Shown here one piece after another: positions 1 through 12,200 of a DNA stretch of 64,000 nucleotides. Both the position numbers and the translations under genes were made by a program. The stretch is from Hofstenia miamia (lineage: Eukaryota; Xenacoelomorpha; Acoela): positions 654,376-718,375 of the forward strand of contig SCFE01000072.1 of the NCBI GenBank assembly GCA_004352715.1. Reading direction: 5' to 3'. The notes below the pieces were generated by a model, which ran no database searches, was not told where the DNA came from, and was given only the letters and a program-made list of their open reading frames with translations. Within the stretch, counting starts at the first letter, position 1. Every line of letters starts with the position of its first letter.

Positions 1-1130
1 CCATCCACAATAAAGCAATTAATTGTTATGATAATGACAAAACTTGAATTTACAGATACAATATAATGCAGCTCCATTAATAAACCATGAAATTCACAAG
101 CAGTTGTTTTTTGTTACAATTATTTTTATAATTTTAATTGGCTATTTTTTGCACATTCAGAAGAACATAATATGATCATTGCTTCAAAGACTTTTTGTAA
201 TACTTTAAAAAACGAGTAAAAGAAATTGTTGAATTTTGCAGGTTCACTCTGATGTAAATATTAATCATTTGAGTTGCCCAAATTTAGAGACCTTTTGCTC
301 AATGGGTTTTTGTGAGCACATTATATTTCAGCGATTTTAAGATATTCAATCATGAGATTTACCATTTTTTTAATAAAGACTAGCATCATATTGCATCACT
401 TTGTTAGTGTGCTTGAAGGAAATTAGTGTCTTTGGTATTTTGTCTTAGATAAGAAAGAATCACAGATATGTACCTACATCTTATTTCACAAATTTATGGC
501 GCAAATGTCGGAAATTGGGATTCCGCATCAAGCAAAAATTATTCACAGTTTACTTTTGAAAAAGCTTCAATTTAAGCATTGCAGAATGTGTGTCCCTGTT
601 GAAATTAGAACTGTTCAACATTTTAATTGAAAATGCTAATGGAATATTTAAGGTAGGGTGTGTGAGGATTTACAAATCCTTTAAATTTAATGATGCAAAT
701 ATTTAAAAAATAATTAATTCATAGTTGAGGATTCTTAATAACTTTAATAAAAATATTCAAAAGGTATATTTCTACTTAAAACTCATCATCAGTTTCCTTA
801 CAAAATTATTCCATTTAAATTTTCTTGATTTTAAAAATATTTTATTTTTCTAAATCTTTAATTATTTGTAGTAATAGTGTGTGTATGTAATCTTCTTTGG
901 TATTTAAGCTTGGTTGAAATGTTCTAATTAAAATACTTTCAGTGAATCAATGATTTTAGGATGTTTTGCTTTGGTATTATGTAAAACATTATAACAAAGT
1001 CCACAATCTTTAAGATGTTTAAAAATTGTTGAATTAGTTTCATTTTCTTTTGTTCTTCTACTTAGTTGCCAACTATTAATTAAGATTTAGTAAAATAAAA
1101 TATTAAAAAAACAAGAAAATTTAGATGGAA
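1..1130. other. AT-rich DNA, no gene seen
   Basis: No coding or RNA gene signal. Around 750-850 a segment (CTCATCATCAGTTTCCTTACAAAATT...) resembles part of the arm of the foldback element at 1131-1969, probably a diverged half copy of the same repeat family. Confidence 0.4.
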
Positions 1131-1969
1131 AGCAAAGCAGAATAAATTCAAACAACTGTAGTAGATCGGAGGATAGCATTAAAATTACTTTTCTAATTGT
1201 AGTTTGGATATTGCTAATGTCAGTGACCAAAAGAATGGTGAAATTGATGTTCCTCAATTCCATATATTCAATTTGTTTCTAACAAATTGTAAAGCTATAA
1301 ATTATTTTTAATAAAAAAAGATATATTTCGATTTACAAAGTCATCTTCAGTTTCCTTGCAAAAATAGAGTCATTTCACGAAATTTAAATTTTCCAAAATT
1401 TACAAATATAGTATAAAAAAAGTCATTTAGTGTGTGTACTGGCTCTCAAAGGTTTATATTTTTGTAAAAAAAATAATTTTTAATTTTCATCACATTATCA
1501 CCATAACGCCATTTCATATATAAAATTCATGGAAAATGTCTTTCAAACCTACGTTTTTACATACGGCATGACGTCAAGCCAATGAAAGACAGGAATGGAA
1601 TGAAAATTTAAAATTCTTTTGCAAAAATATAAAGTTTTAAAAACCAGTACACACTTTAAATAACTTTTTAGACCTTATAGTTGAAAATTTTGAAAAATTA
1701 GGAAAATTAAAATTTCGTGAAATGACTACATTTTGCAAGAAATTGAAGATGACTTTGTAAATAGAAATATATCTTTTGAATGATTTCATTAAAATTAATT
1801 CATAGCCTTAGAATTTGTTAGAAACAAATTGAAGATATGGAATTGAGCAACATCGATTTCACCATTCATTGGATCACTCACATTAGTAATATCCAAACTA
1901 CAATTAGAAATGAAATTTTAATGCTATCCTATGATCTACTACAGTTGTTCGTATTTATTTTACTTTGCT
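1131..1969. repeat. Foldback element: long inverted repeat with short spacer
   Basis: The arms are about 1131-1515 and 1596-1969, and match each other as reverse complements over some 370-385 bp with scattered mismatches. Examples: GTAGTAGATCGGAGGATAGC against GCTATCCTATGATCTACTAC, and GATTTACAAAGTCATCTTCA against TGAAGATGACTTTGTAAATA. The ~80-bp spacer itself holds a small hairpin (TGTCTTTCA/TGAAAGACA). No ORF of note. It fits a foldback/MITE-type nonautonomous DNA element. Confidence 0.85.
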
Positions 1970-3208
1970 TATTTAGTTTGATGAATTGGATATCAGCATT
2001 CCTATTCAAGTATGACAACTAATTCAAAAATGAACAATTATTACCAAAAAACAAGATTAATTTATAATGCAATAGCATCTTAGTGAAGTTCATCTTCTAC
2101 CCCAGTAATCCAAGCAAACTGCAGATATTCATGACTTTTTTTTTGCTCAATATTTTTAACTAAATTCATTGTTCAGCTCAAAAATATATATCCCACAGAC
2201 AGAAGAAAAATTGCTTATAATCAAAATGCAGCAATTAAACCTTACATTCTACATTCTTTTTATATTCATTATAATATGCATCTGTACATCTATTGATTTG
2301 CATGTTTATTGTTGGCCTTCAATCAATATAATGTCATTCTTCTTTAGTTCAATTTCTTAGTGATTTCACTGTTTTCTTGTACTCTATGGAATAGTTCACA
2401 TTTTTATTAGTAATTGATTTTTTAAAAAAAGTTTACATAATAATTTTTATGTATTTCTTAAACATGGTGATCCAACATCTTATTTGGAAATTTTTGGTTT
2501 TTTCTCAATTGCCAGAGTTTTTTTATCATTTTCTAAAATCATCGTCTGAAAACTGCTTTAAAATACGTGTGTTCAATTGCCTATCACAGTGTGCGTTATG
2601 TTCAAACCACTTGTGCCCATGATTGCATGTTAAACTAAAAAGAACCTTATTTTTTAGCACGTTATAAACCGAAAGCAATTAAAATTATCAGTCGAATTTC
2701 ATTTTCAATTAGAATATTTTGCAAAACAGTTGTATAACTAAACTTTTTGAGACAATTATATTATTAACAACATTGCATGAATTTTTATATAAGTAGTAAT
2801 TATAGAATAAGAATTTGAAATTATCAACATTTGTAAAGAATTTCAATTACAATTTTCAATAATTACTATGAACATTGACTAATGTTTACAGCCCAGAAAA
2901 CTTATTACGAAATTTTCACAACGTATAAGAAGATGTAGCCTTTCCTAGTTAATGTCTTGAAAAATATAATTTTTAAGGTAAATGATGTTGAGGTCTAGAG
3001 AATACGAATTGAATTACTTGATACAGATCTTCAAAAGATTTGGTATTAATCTTACAGGGTATAATGAACCTTGTAATGGTTGGCATCTCTTCTAAACTGG
3101 TAATTAAATCTCAATTAAAAGTTGATTAAACTTAACATATTATTAAAAACATTTAAATATGAAGAGGAAGCACAGCAGTGTACAAAATCAATATGCAAAC
3201 ATTCAATT
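1970..3208. other. AT-rich intergenic DNA
   Basis: No recognisable gene or repeat. The short open frame at 2169-2360 (+) is low-complexity and hydrophobic, with no supporting signal. Confidence 0.35.
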
Positions 3209-3214
3209 TTTATT
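3209..3214 (-). terminator. Poly(A) signal of the glutaredoxin gene
   Basis: AATAAA on the minus strand, 32 bases past the exon 2 stop codon. Assigned by position and hexamer. Confidence 0.5.
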
Positions 3215-3246
3215 AAAGAAAATACAATTATAAAAGTAACATCAAA

Positions 3247-6200
3247 CTAAGATTCTTTCAGCAAATTGGCACTGAGCAGGATGCGTTTAAGTTCACCAGA
3301 TTGCTTTAGTGCTCTAGCACCACTCCCGTCACATAAATATTTACCATCCAAAAATAGCTGAGGTACCTAAAATATTAAAGGATAGAACTAATAAAACTCA
3401 AGATATTGATATCAAACGTTACTAATACAACATAACAATAAGTAATGAGCCTCAAATTTAAAATGGATTGAACAAAAACATGATTATATATTATAAATAA
3501 AATTCTGATTAGATATCAAATATTTGACCAATGATTTATATTTACAATATAACTAAACATGCTTTGACTTATCAGTTGGAAAATAAAATATATTTTGGTA
3601 GCTTTATACAATACTTCTATGCGTGCGCGGAAATTTTATAAAATATCAAACAAGTCAAGTTGTAAAAATACATTGTCATTTAGACACATTCTCTAAAATA
3701 AGGGGAATTATCATCTACTTCCCCATTTGGAGATCTATGTATTGTCATCCCTGACATGATGATTGAGAGCTTTCTGCTCTGAAAACATATGCTCACACTC
3801 CATGCAGGTATCGTGTACTGGCATGTGTAAACCTTGTTATTGTTGCAAATACTGCCCCAGAAAATCTCTTTTGGATCAATTCCGCGTCACCATTGATCTG
3901 CAAGATTGTGAATTGCTTCACTACCTTTATTATCCCTAAAGCATGATGTAGTCAATGTGGAAAATATTTGTAACTCCCCCAGAGTAACATCCATTAACCA
4001 ATGTACCAAGTACCAACCGCTTTCCCCAGCACTGACTTCCCCATCCGCTCATGATGTGGCCATTAGCTTCAAGAACTATTGATGTTTTGGTCATTGCAAC
4101 TCAAAGAACTGGTCACTATTTATACTTTCACTGCACTCATCGTCTGGCTTACAAAAATTAAGCACTTACGTACTACTATTGTGTGCACTTGTTGGAAAGG
4201 CAAAAGTCCATGAACCTTGTCCTTGGTTAATCTATCCCAAAGTGACCATTTTGCAGGTATTTATGGAGGCATAAAGCATCTCCAGCTCCCTAGCAGCTTT
4301 TGCCAACGTCTTGCACGTATAGGTCAGTGTGGATACCATAACGCGTTGTAAGAGAAGGTAACAGAGTGCTTTGTCAAACTCATTCTGACGTGCTACTCAC
4401 TGATAACGTAAGATGTTGCCAACAGCACCATTGAACCGATGTCTTGTCCCAGCAGTGCTGATCATCGAGCCTAAGTACTTAAACTAATACAAATTCAATG
4501 TCCTTTCCAGAGACATGAACTCTATAAGAAGTTCTTTCCTATGCCCTTGATAACCACATGAACTTAGTCTTTGGTACAGAGATATTAATAACTAGTGGCA
4601 CTAGAACTATAACTAGAAAATCTAGATAGCTCTGTATTTGTTCCTCAGACCTGCCTAAAAAAATCATCCACATACTCAATGTGCTTAAGTTCCAATTTAC
4701 TTTTACAAAAGAAAGAGTTAAAAACGATTCCTTTGGGGGTTCCAATGGAGTCCCCCACAGATCAAATAATGGAAAAGGATGTTAAATCAGCTGGGCGGAG
4801 CACACATCCTTGTTGTACTCCACATTCAAACTGAAAGGTTGCACTCGGATGTTTACTAATAAAGTGTGCTATTGGTGAATCATGCAAGGACTTAACATTC
4901 TTGATTATCCGATTTGGCACACCATTTGCTGCTAGACACTGCCAAATTACTTGCCTTGGGACGGAGTCAAAGGTCTTTTGAAGGTCAATGAAACACGCTA
5001 GAAGGTCTTCGTTCTGCAATCTAGCAGCTTCCTGGGCTTGCCTCAGCACATGAATGTCGTGCACATCAGACTTGCCTGATCTAAAACCAAATTGCATTCG
5101 TGGGAGCATACATTTATTACTCAGCAATTGCTCCAGCCTGCTATGCAGAATTTTTGCAAAGATTTTTTCTCCAACATCTAGTAAGATGCTGCGGTAATTG
5201 TTAGGGTCAGACCTCGCACCCTTTTTATGCAAGAAGATAACTTCTGCATCCACCATGACCTTGGACATTTCTCCGTAGTAAATACTTGTGCAAAGTCTTC
5301 TGTAAGGCGTTTGATAAGCGCACTGCCTCCATATCTGAAAGCTTCCCCCTGAATTCCGTTGCGACCAGGGGCTTTGTGCGGTTTTAACGAATCTATGGCT
5401 ATTTGATTGTCTGTGAAGCTTGGTTGGCAGTTCAACCCCAAGACTTAGTTTTACAATGTACAAAAAGGACGGCAAACATTTACAAAACAGATAAATATTT
5501 AAAAACATTGGATGCAGTTATTTAAGTTTTCAAAAAACAGCTTTGAGCCTTTTATGCTTTGCAATAGCAATCGCCAATTACATTGTTGCAGTAGAAATCC
5601 ATGCCTTTCTTGGAGGGCATAAACTGTCTGGTACAACACTGCGTGAGAAATCAGTCGATTAAAAGCAAAATTAACGGAGAAAATAAATAATTCTATGCCA
5701 TTTTCAATAGACATGGATGTCGCAATACGGCAAAGCTAATTACATTTTTGCCGCGGAAATCAAGCCCTTCAAATTATGAAAACAAGCAATGCTACCGTTT
5801 TAGAGTGGTCGTAGTAGAAATGCTTACATTCTATGTGAAATAATCTTTCACAAAATATTTGATATTGTTTTTACCACTTTTACATGCACATATTAGATTT
5901 ATTTGTTCGTGATTTAGAACTATAATACTGAATGAAGAACTACAAAGGTGGATGGGAAACGGAGTAATGCATGAGGTAAGTTGAAAAGTGAGTTCAGAAA
6001 AACACTGCAAATTCTGCAAAAGTAAATGACTTCTTTCAAACTTTTAAGTACAGAGCCTAAAGAATTAACCTCGACTTCCAAATTGCCTACTTCAACAAGT
6101 GATTCATAACCTGGACATACTGATTCCAATTCAGCTACTGCAGCATACCATCCTAAAACTACTGGCTCCATACAGAAAAAGTAAACAATATCACAAACTT

Positions 6201-9200
6201 CAAAAGTTCTGGGGTTACTGTACCATTCCTAGTAGATATTCGATGCTGGAACAAGGTTTCAAATGAAATGTAGGACTCTTTGTCCAAATGAAAACTGTTG
6301 TAATTTGAATTTAGACGCTCATTTCAGCATTTCAGAAATTTGTTTGGCATTTGACAGTTTCAAAATACGCTGAACATGGTCCCTGTTCTTCCATTGTCCA
6401 ATAAATGAAGAAACAGTAATACGTGAGTGATTGTCTCACCAACAAACTATTTGCATCGCCCCAAAACACATCAATGCTTGCAACATCAGGATATAGTGAC
6501 TGGAAGAATGTAGACATGTAGCCAGTGATACGCATTTTGAATACAATTAGATTTCTGGCATCAGGAGATTTGGATTTCGGTGAAAAAGATATATAGGTTC
6601 ATCAAGGAACGGTAATTTTCTCTGCATTTTAGAACTGTTGGCAGAATATGACACATTCCTTGCTGAGCATATTAAGAAGGGAACAACCATAAGCAGAGGA
6701 AATGTTTCATATATACTAAGTTAAGTATTATTTATTTTTTGTGTTCTCCACACCAGATATGAGCCATGTAAACCAGATGGTCTTTATAAACGAGTTAAGT
6801 TTTTTGAAACTTTATGGACTCAATGGAGCAACGTTAACAAAAGCTCTATTAGATTAGACAATGGAATTAAATTGAAAGATTGCAAAGAGCAATCATACAT
6901 TAACGCTTCCAACATGACCGTAAAGTGTATTAGAATACATAGCATCATTCGGGAACACAATACATTGGCAGAATGCTGTGCACAATCACTGAATCTCGTG
7001 AGGAAATGTGCTCCCGAGTGTTGTCCATATCTATTGAGATTCTTCGTGTTTGTCAAAAGTCTCTACGTTTTCTTCTCAGCTTCCACCTGCAGATGGAACC
7101 TCCTCTCAAATGCTATGAGGCTCTTAGTTGGCCAACAGTCAAGGCTTTGTCTAATACACGTTGGTCCAAGGTCAGGATGCGATTCTCGCTTTGAAGGAGA
7201 GCTACAACGAATCATTCATGTTCTGAAAAAATGTGAGGACTTGGAAGAGAAAAGTGAGAAAAAAGATAGATGACGAGAGGAATTATTTCATCAATGGAAA
7301 GGCCGGACACTAGTATAGTAATTGAATTATTGTCTTGTATACTGAAGCGATTTCAGAAAAATACTAAACAATTTGCTCAAGTCACTGTATCAATTTATTG
7401 AGACAAGTTTGATGAGTTTGAAGACAAGAGTAAAGCATTGAGTTGTTGTCATGCATACAGAAAAGAACTTGAGCAGAAAATGAAACGAAACATTCGATTG
7501 GATGATCAATGTGCATGGAAAGAAACCTCTTTAACATAGTCCCAAAAATTCAAATAATAGAACATCAGCATTAGTTATGCCTTCCCTTCTAAGCTAGATG
7601 CATCTATGTTTATTGAATCTATAAATTATTGAATGATAAAATAAAGACATTCCATTTATATCATGATCACACTACAAAGGAAACGAACGGAAATCATCTA
7701 TAGGTATGAGAAAACTTACGTCAACACATTATTCATCAATCTACAAAATCTTACAGACTATGAAGTGAGACTGTTAAATAAGTAAGAACGTCAATCTTAA
7801 ATATATTCAGTGACATATCTTTTCAAGCGAGACTTTACGTTTTAAGAAAAATTAAAATCATTTAAAGTTTTTATTAGCACATTAACCCTCTTTCTAGTCA
7901 AGTAAAAAATATTTAAATTCTGATTTTAAATGCTCAAGCAAACATCATGCAAATTAAAGCATTTCACTTTAAAATAAAGTTTAAATTACAAGACTTTTTG
8001 TAAAAAATGCATTTACTGTAAAATTACACTACAGGGTGTTCACACAGTCTGGACACAATAAAATTTCAAAATTTCGCCACTATCTAAATAAGTGAACTTC
8101 TTTTCGGATAAAGTACATTAAATTTTTAAATTAAGCCTCCCTAGCCACTGATAACTATAAGCTTAAATCTTTCTTGAAGCATGGATGAAAAAAATATGAA
8201 TAATTTTAAAGCCTACATTGAAAAATAGTTAATTTTCCTGTGTCCAAACTTTACGGACACCCTTAAAGAGTGAAAATCTTTGTAACAGTTTGTTTTCTTT
8301 AGTTCGGCATAAAAATACGTCACACGTACAACACTTCACCTTCGCGATTCCTTTACGACGTCTTCTATTTTTATCTGTGTCTCCATCTTGCCATAGAATA
8401 GTGAAATCAAATTAGAAATGCGATATAGTAATTTCAACACGTAATTGGAAAGGCCTTCATTTTGCATTGTGTTGCCAAATGGCAACAAACGTATTTAAGC
8501 AAATTACAAAAGCGTGGGATACTATTTAGTAGCAGTTACTTAATAAATTTAGAAACAAGCTTTCGTCCATATTTTTTATCAAGAACTTCTTGAATTCAAC
8601 GTTATGATAGCTATGGTTGAATATCTAATTCTGAGGTCATCGCTGATGTACTGAGAAATTTATTAGAAATACAGCTTCTGCTGCTTCAGAATGTATTTAT
8701 AGCAACATCTCATCGGTTTTAATACTGCGTATGGGTAAGTAGAATAAGAATTTGTCTTATATTGTATGAGTAGTAAAAAAAGGCCAGGTTTGACTTATAC
8801 CCATATAAATAATTATTCAATTATACCCGATTTTAAATTATGCACCAATATGTTTTTGAGCAATTTTTTGCATTTTTTTAAATCTGCCTTTTGCAGACAT
8901 TCCAAAATGTTTTCAAAGCCATGTTGAAACTATGTAATTAATATGCATCTTAGGATGTAAAGAGAAATTTGATTATTGGTGCATAAGTTAAAATGGGGTA
9001 TAATTGAATAATTATTTATATGGGTATATATCAAACTGGGCCTTTTTTTACTACTTGTATGTGGAGTTAATTGCTCATGAGTAATTACATTTCTTCAGTG
9101 TTTTGTAATAAGGCATCACTATGCAAGAGGGTTAACACTGAAGGCACCAATTTAATCAAGAATGTCACTAGCAATACTTTCATATGCATTTTTTCATGAT

Positions 9201-12200
9201 TTTACGAATTCAGGTTATTGTTTAAACTATCACCAAAGGAAATCCCACAGGGGGTAGCAAGAGCGGGGCCATGGGGCCCGCGGGCAATTCAAAGAGATGT
9301 ATCGAAATTTCAAGTAAAAAATTATAAGATGGAATCAAAATATTAAAAAGTTGAATAAATATGCAAAAAAAGCTGAATGGATCTAAGTGGCAGAAAGAAT
9401 ACATCAACCTGGAATTTATCCCTCCTACATCAAACCGGGTAGAGCATCTATTCAGCGAAACGTCCGACTAAATAGACACCGCATGAACCCAACCAGCTTA
9501 AAAATAAACAAGAACTTTCGGAACTCAGCCACCTTCAACAGCATTGTTTGGTAATAAGTTCGTTTCTTTGTTTATCACGTGACTTGATTTTTGTTTTTGT
9601 GTGTATAACCATCTTTTTATATATCTTTCAGTGCATTTCCAATGTTACTGTTACTACAGTAATTGAGGTATTAGTTATGCAATGAGTTGAAATGTTGTAC
9701 AATAATTGAAATATTGTACAATAATTGTCAATAATTGCAATTATTTATTGCCAAAAATTTCAATATTGCAATAATTTATTGTCCAAATTTTTTAGCAACA
9801 ATATTATTGCAATACAATAAACGGAAAGCCTGTCCAGCGCCTTGTAGGTATTTTAAAATTTTTTATCCCGTATATATATATATATATTGATTTCCTACAT
9901 AAATAAATATTGAATTCTGCTTTAATAATATGTTCATTCGACCACACTGTTGACATCACCATGCTTTAGGCTACGGTTAGACTACGTGATTGGTAGCAAG
10001 AAAAATTACTTAAACACGTCACATCGCTAATTATCTCGGTGGTTAGACGTGTGATTTTATCAAAATGTGACAGATCATGCGTGATCAATCACATAGTCTA
10101 ACCGTGGAATTAGTGAAATGCGCGCTATAATTATGCAATTTCCTGCTCAAATTCAGGGCCATTATTACGATCACTCATTTAGGAATGTAAACAAGCACAT
10201 TTCATAAGGCGCGGTTTATTAATATTCAAGAAAATACGAATAAAGATATTGAAACAATATTGTTTCATAATAAAGACATTAAAAATAACATAAAATAGCT
10301 TGTTGCTGCGGCATATTCCAAAAATTTAATATTGAAAACTATTTTAATATTTTAGTTCAACTGTTATGTTAAATGAGCAATATTAATATTTCTTATTTTA
10401 AATATTTCTGCATATTCGGATATTCTTGTAATTCTTTCTTAAATATTTTATAATGAAGTAACTGAAATATAAAAGTTGTTGTAACACTATGCTACAATGT
10501 TTATCAACAATTTTTTGTCTAAAACTAATTAAATGAGTAGTACATTTTTTATAAGAAAAATGAGGCTCAAAATTGCCAAAAAATAAGAACCATTTAGGAA
10601 CAGTAGTGAGGCTGAAAGTATTTAAAAAGTAGTTTTTTGTTTTGATTTTTTCAATGAATGGTAACAAAAGATACTTATTTACAGTTCCAAAAGTTTAAAA
10701 ATACTAAACCTAAGAGAATCAAACAAAAGGGCTTTTCGTAATATAAAGTAGTTATAGCAAAAGGAATCAGTGGCATCTAAAATCCTCTAAATAGTAAAGT
10801 AAACAGCCAAAACTAGTTTTTAAACTTAGAAAAAATAAGAACAAAATAAGACCAATTTAAGGCTCAAACTGCCAAAAAGTAAGAACAGCTGAGCCTCAAC
10901 AAAAAATTTACTGGTTCTTATTAAAAAAAAGTGTAGCATACCAAATCAACACAAAAGTTGGCGACAAAAGTTGTTCGTTCGGACAACAAAAATCGGCGAC
11001 AAAAGCTGTTCGTGTAGCATGGGCTTAAGCAAACAGCACAAGGAATCTATATCAGCATAATTAATTGCAAAAGCAACAGTTGGAAGAATGAATTTTACAA
11101 CAATACATTAGTATTTGAGCCTTAGGTGGCTGTTACACTCGAGCGGCCTTTTCTGTCGGATTGCTAATTTTTCTTCGAATGATGCCTGCACGGTTAGGCT
11201 GGTGTTTGAGCAAAGGTTTTCGTCAGTGGACTCTTGTTACCGGCAGGTGAAATTTCAAGTAGCTACTATACCATTTTCCGTCCAATAATGACATTTTTGC
11301 AATCAACAATGACATTTTTGTAATCAATAGTGACATTCTTGCTATCAATAGTTACATTTTTGCAATCAATAGTGACATTTTTGCTATCAATAGTTACATT
11401 TTTGCAATCAATAGTGACAATATATTTTTATCTATATATTGTTTGCATTTGTCAAACTTTGAACCATTGTACAATGTTTACATGTCTTTAATGCCAATGT
11501 ACCCATGAATTACTATTTATGCTACTTTATGCATAGTAAAAGATTATGCATGTAAATGATAATTCACGACTTTTGAAGGCTGATTTCAAAATTTTTGTGG
11601 GTATCATAGGTAATTCACTCATTAGTCATTGTAAGATCAAAAATTTCTTCGATATTTCAAATTTGAATGTAAATAACCTAACTTTCAAATTTGAATAGCC
11701 TAATACAGTGTACTATCTTTTGTCAAAAATCCGCCCTAGTTATTACTATACTGACTTCAGCTATGCGCGCAAAGATAACTGACGAAATTAGGAAAGCAAT
11801 AATTGACAAAGAGGAATCTGGAGGAAATTATGTACAACTTGCAGCAGATTTGGGTGTAAAGAGAACGACAGCGATAGGGATAGTGAAAAGAGGCCGCAGA
11901 ACAGCACGTAAACGGGGTGGCGCTAGAAGTTCGAGGACAAAAATGACTGAAGAAATGATGTCCACAGTGATTCGTACAATCGAGGAAAACCCTACAGTGA
12001 CACTCAAAATATTGTCTGAAAACATCCTGTTGGGACATGTCAGTCAATCTACGATCTACCGACATCTCGATGGCAGATTAATAACTTATAAGATGGTGAG
12101 AAATGAGCCTGTAAGTAGGAATACCGAAGAGAACATCGAGAAGAGGAAGAGATTTGCTATCGACTACCAAAGAGAAACACGACGCAAGGTTCATCTGGAT

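Noticed and set aside
1837-2360. Short plus-strand hydrophobic frames
   Set aside because: The first lies in the foldback arm and both are AT-driven low complexity.
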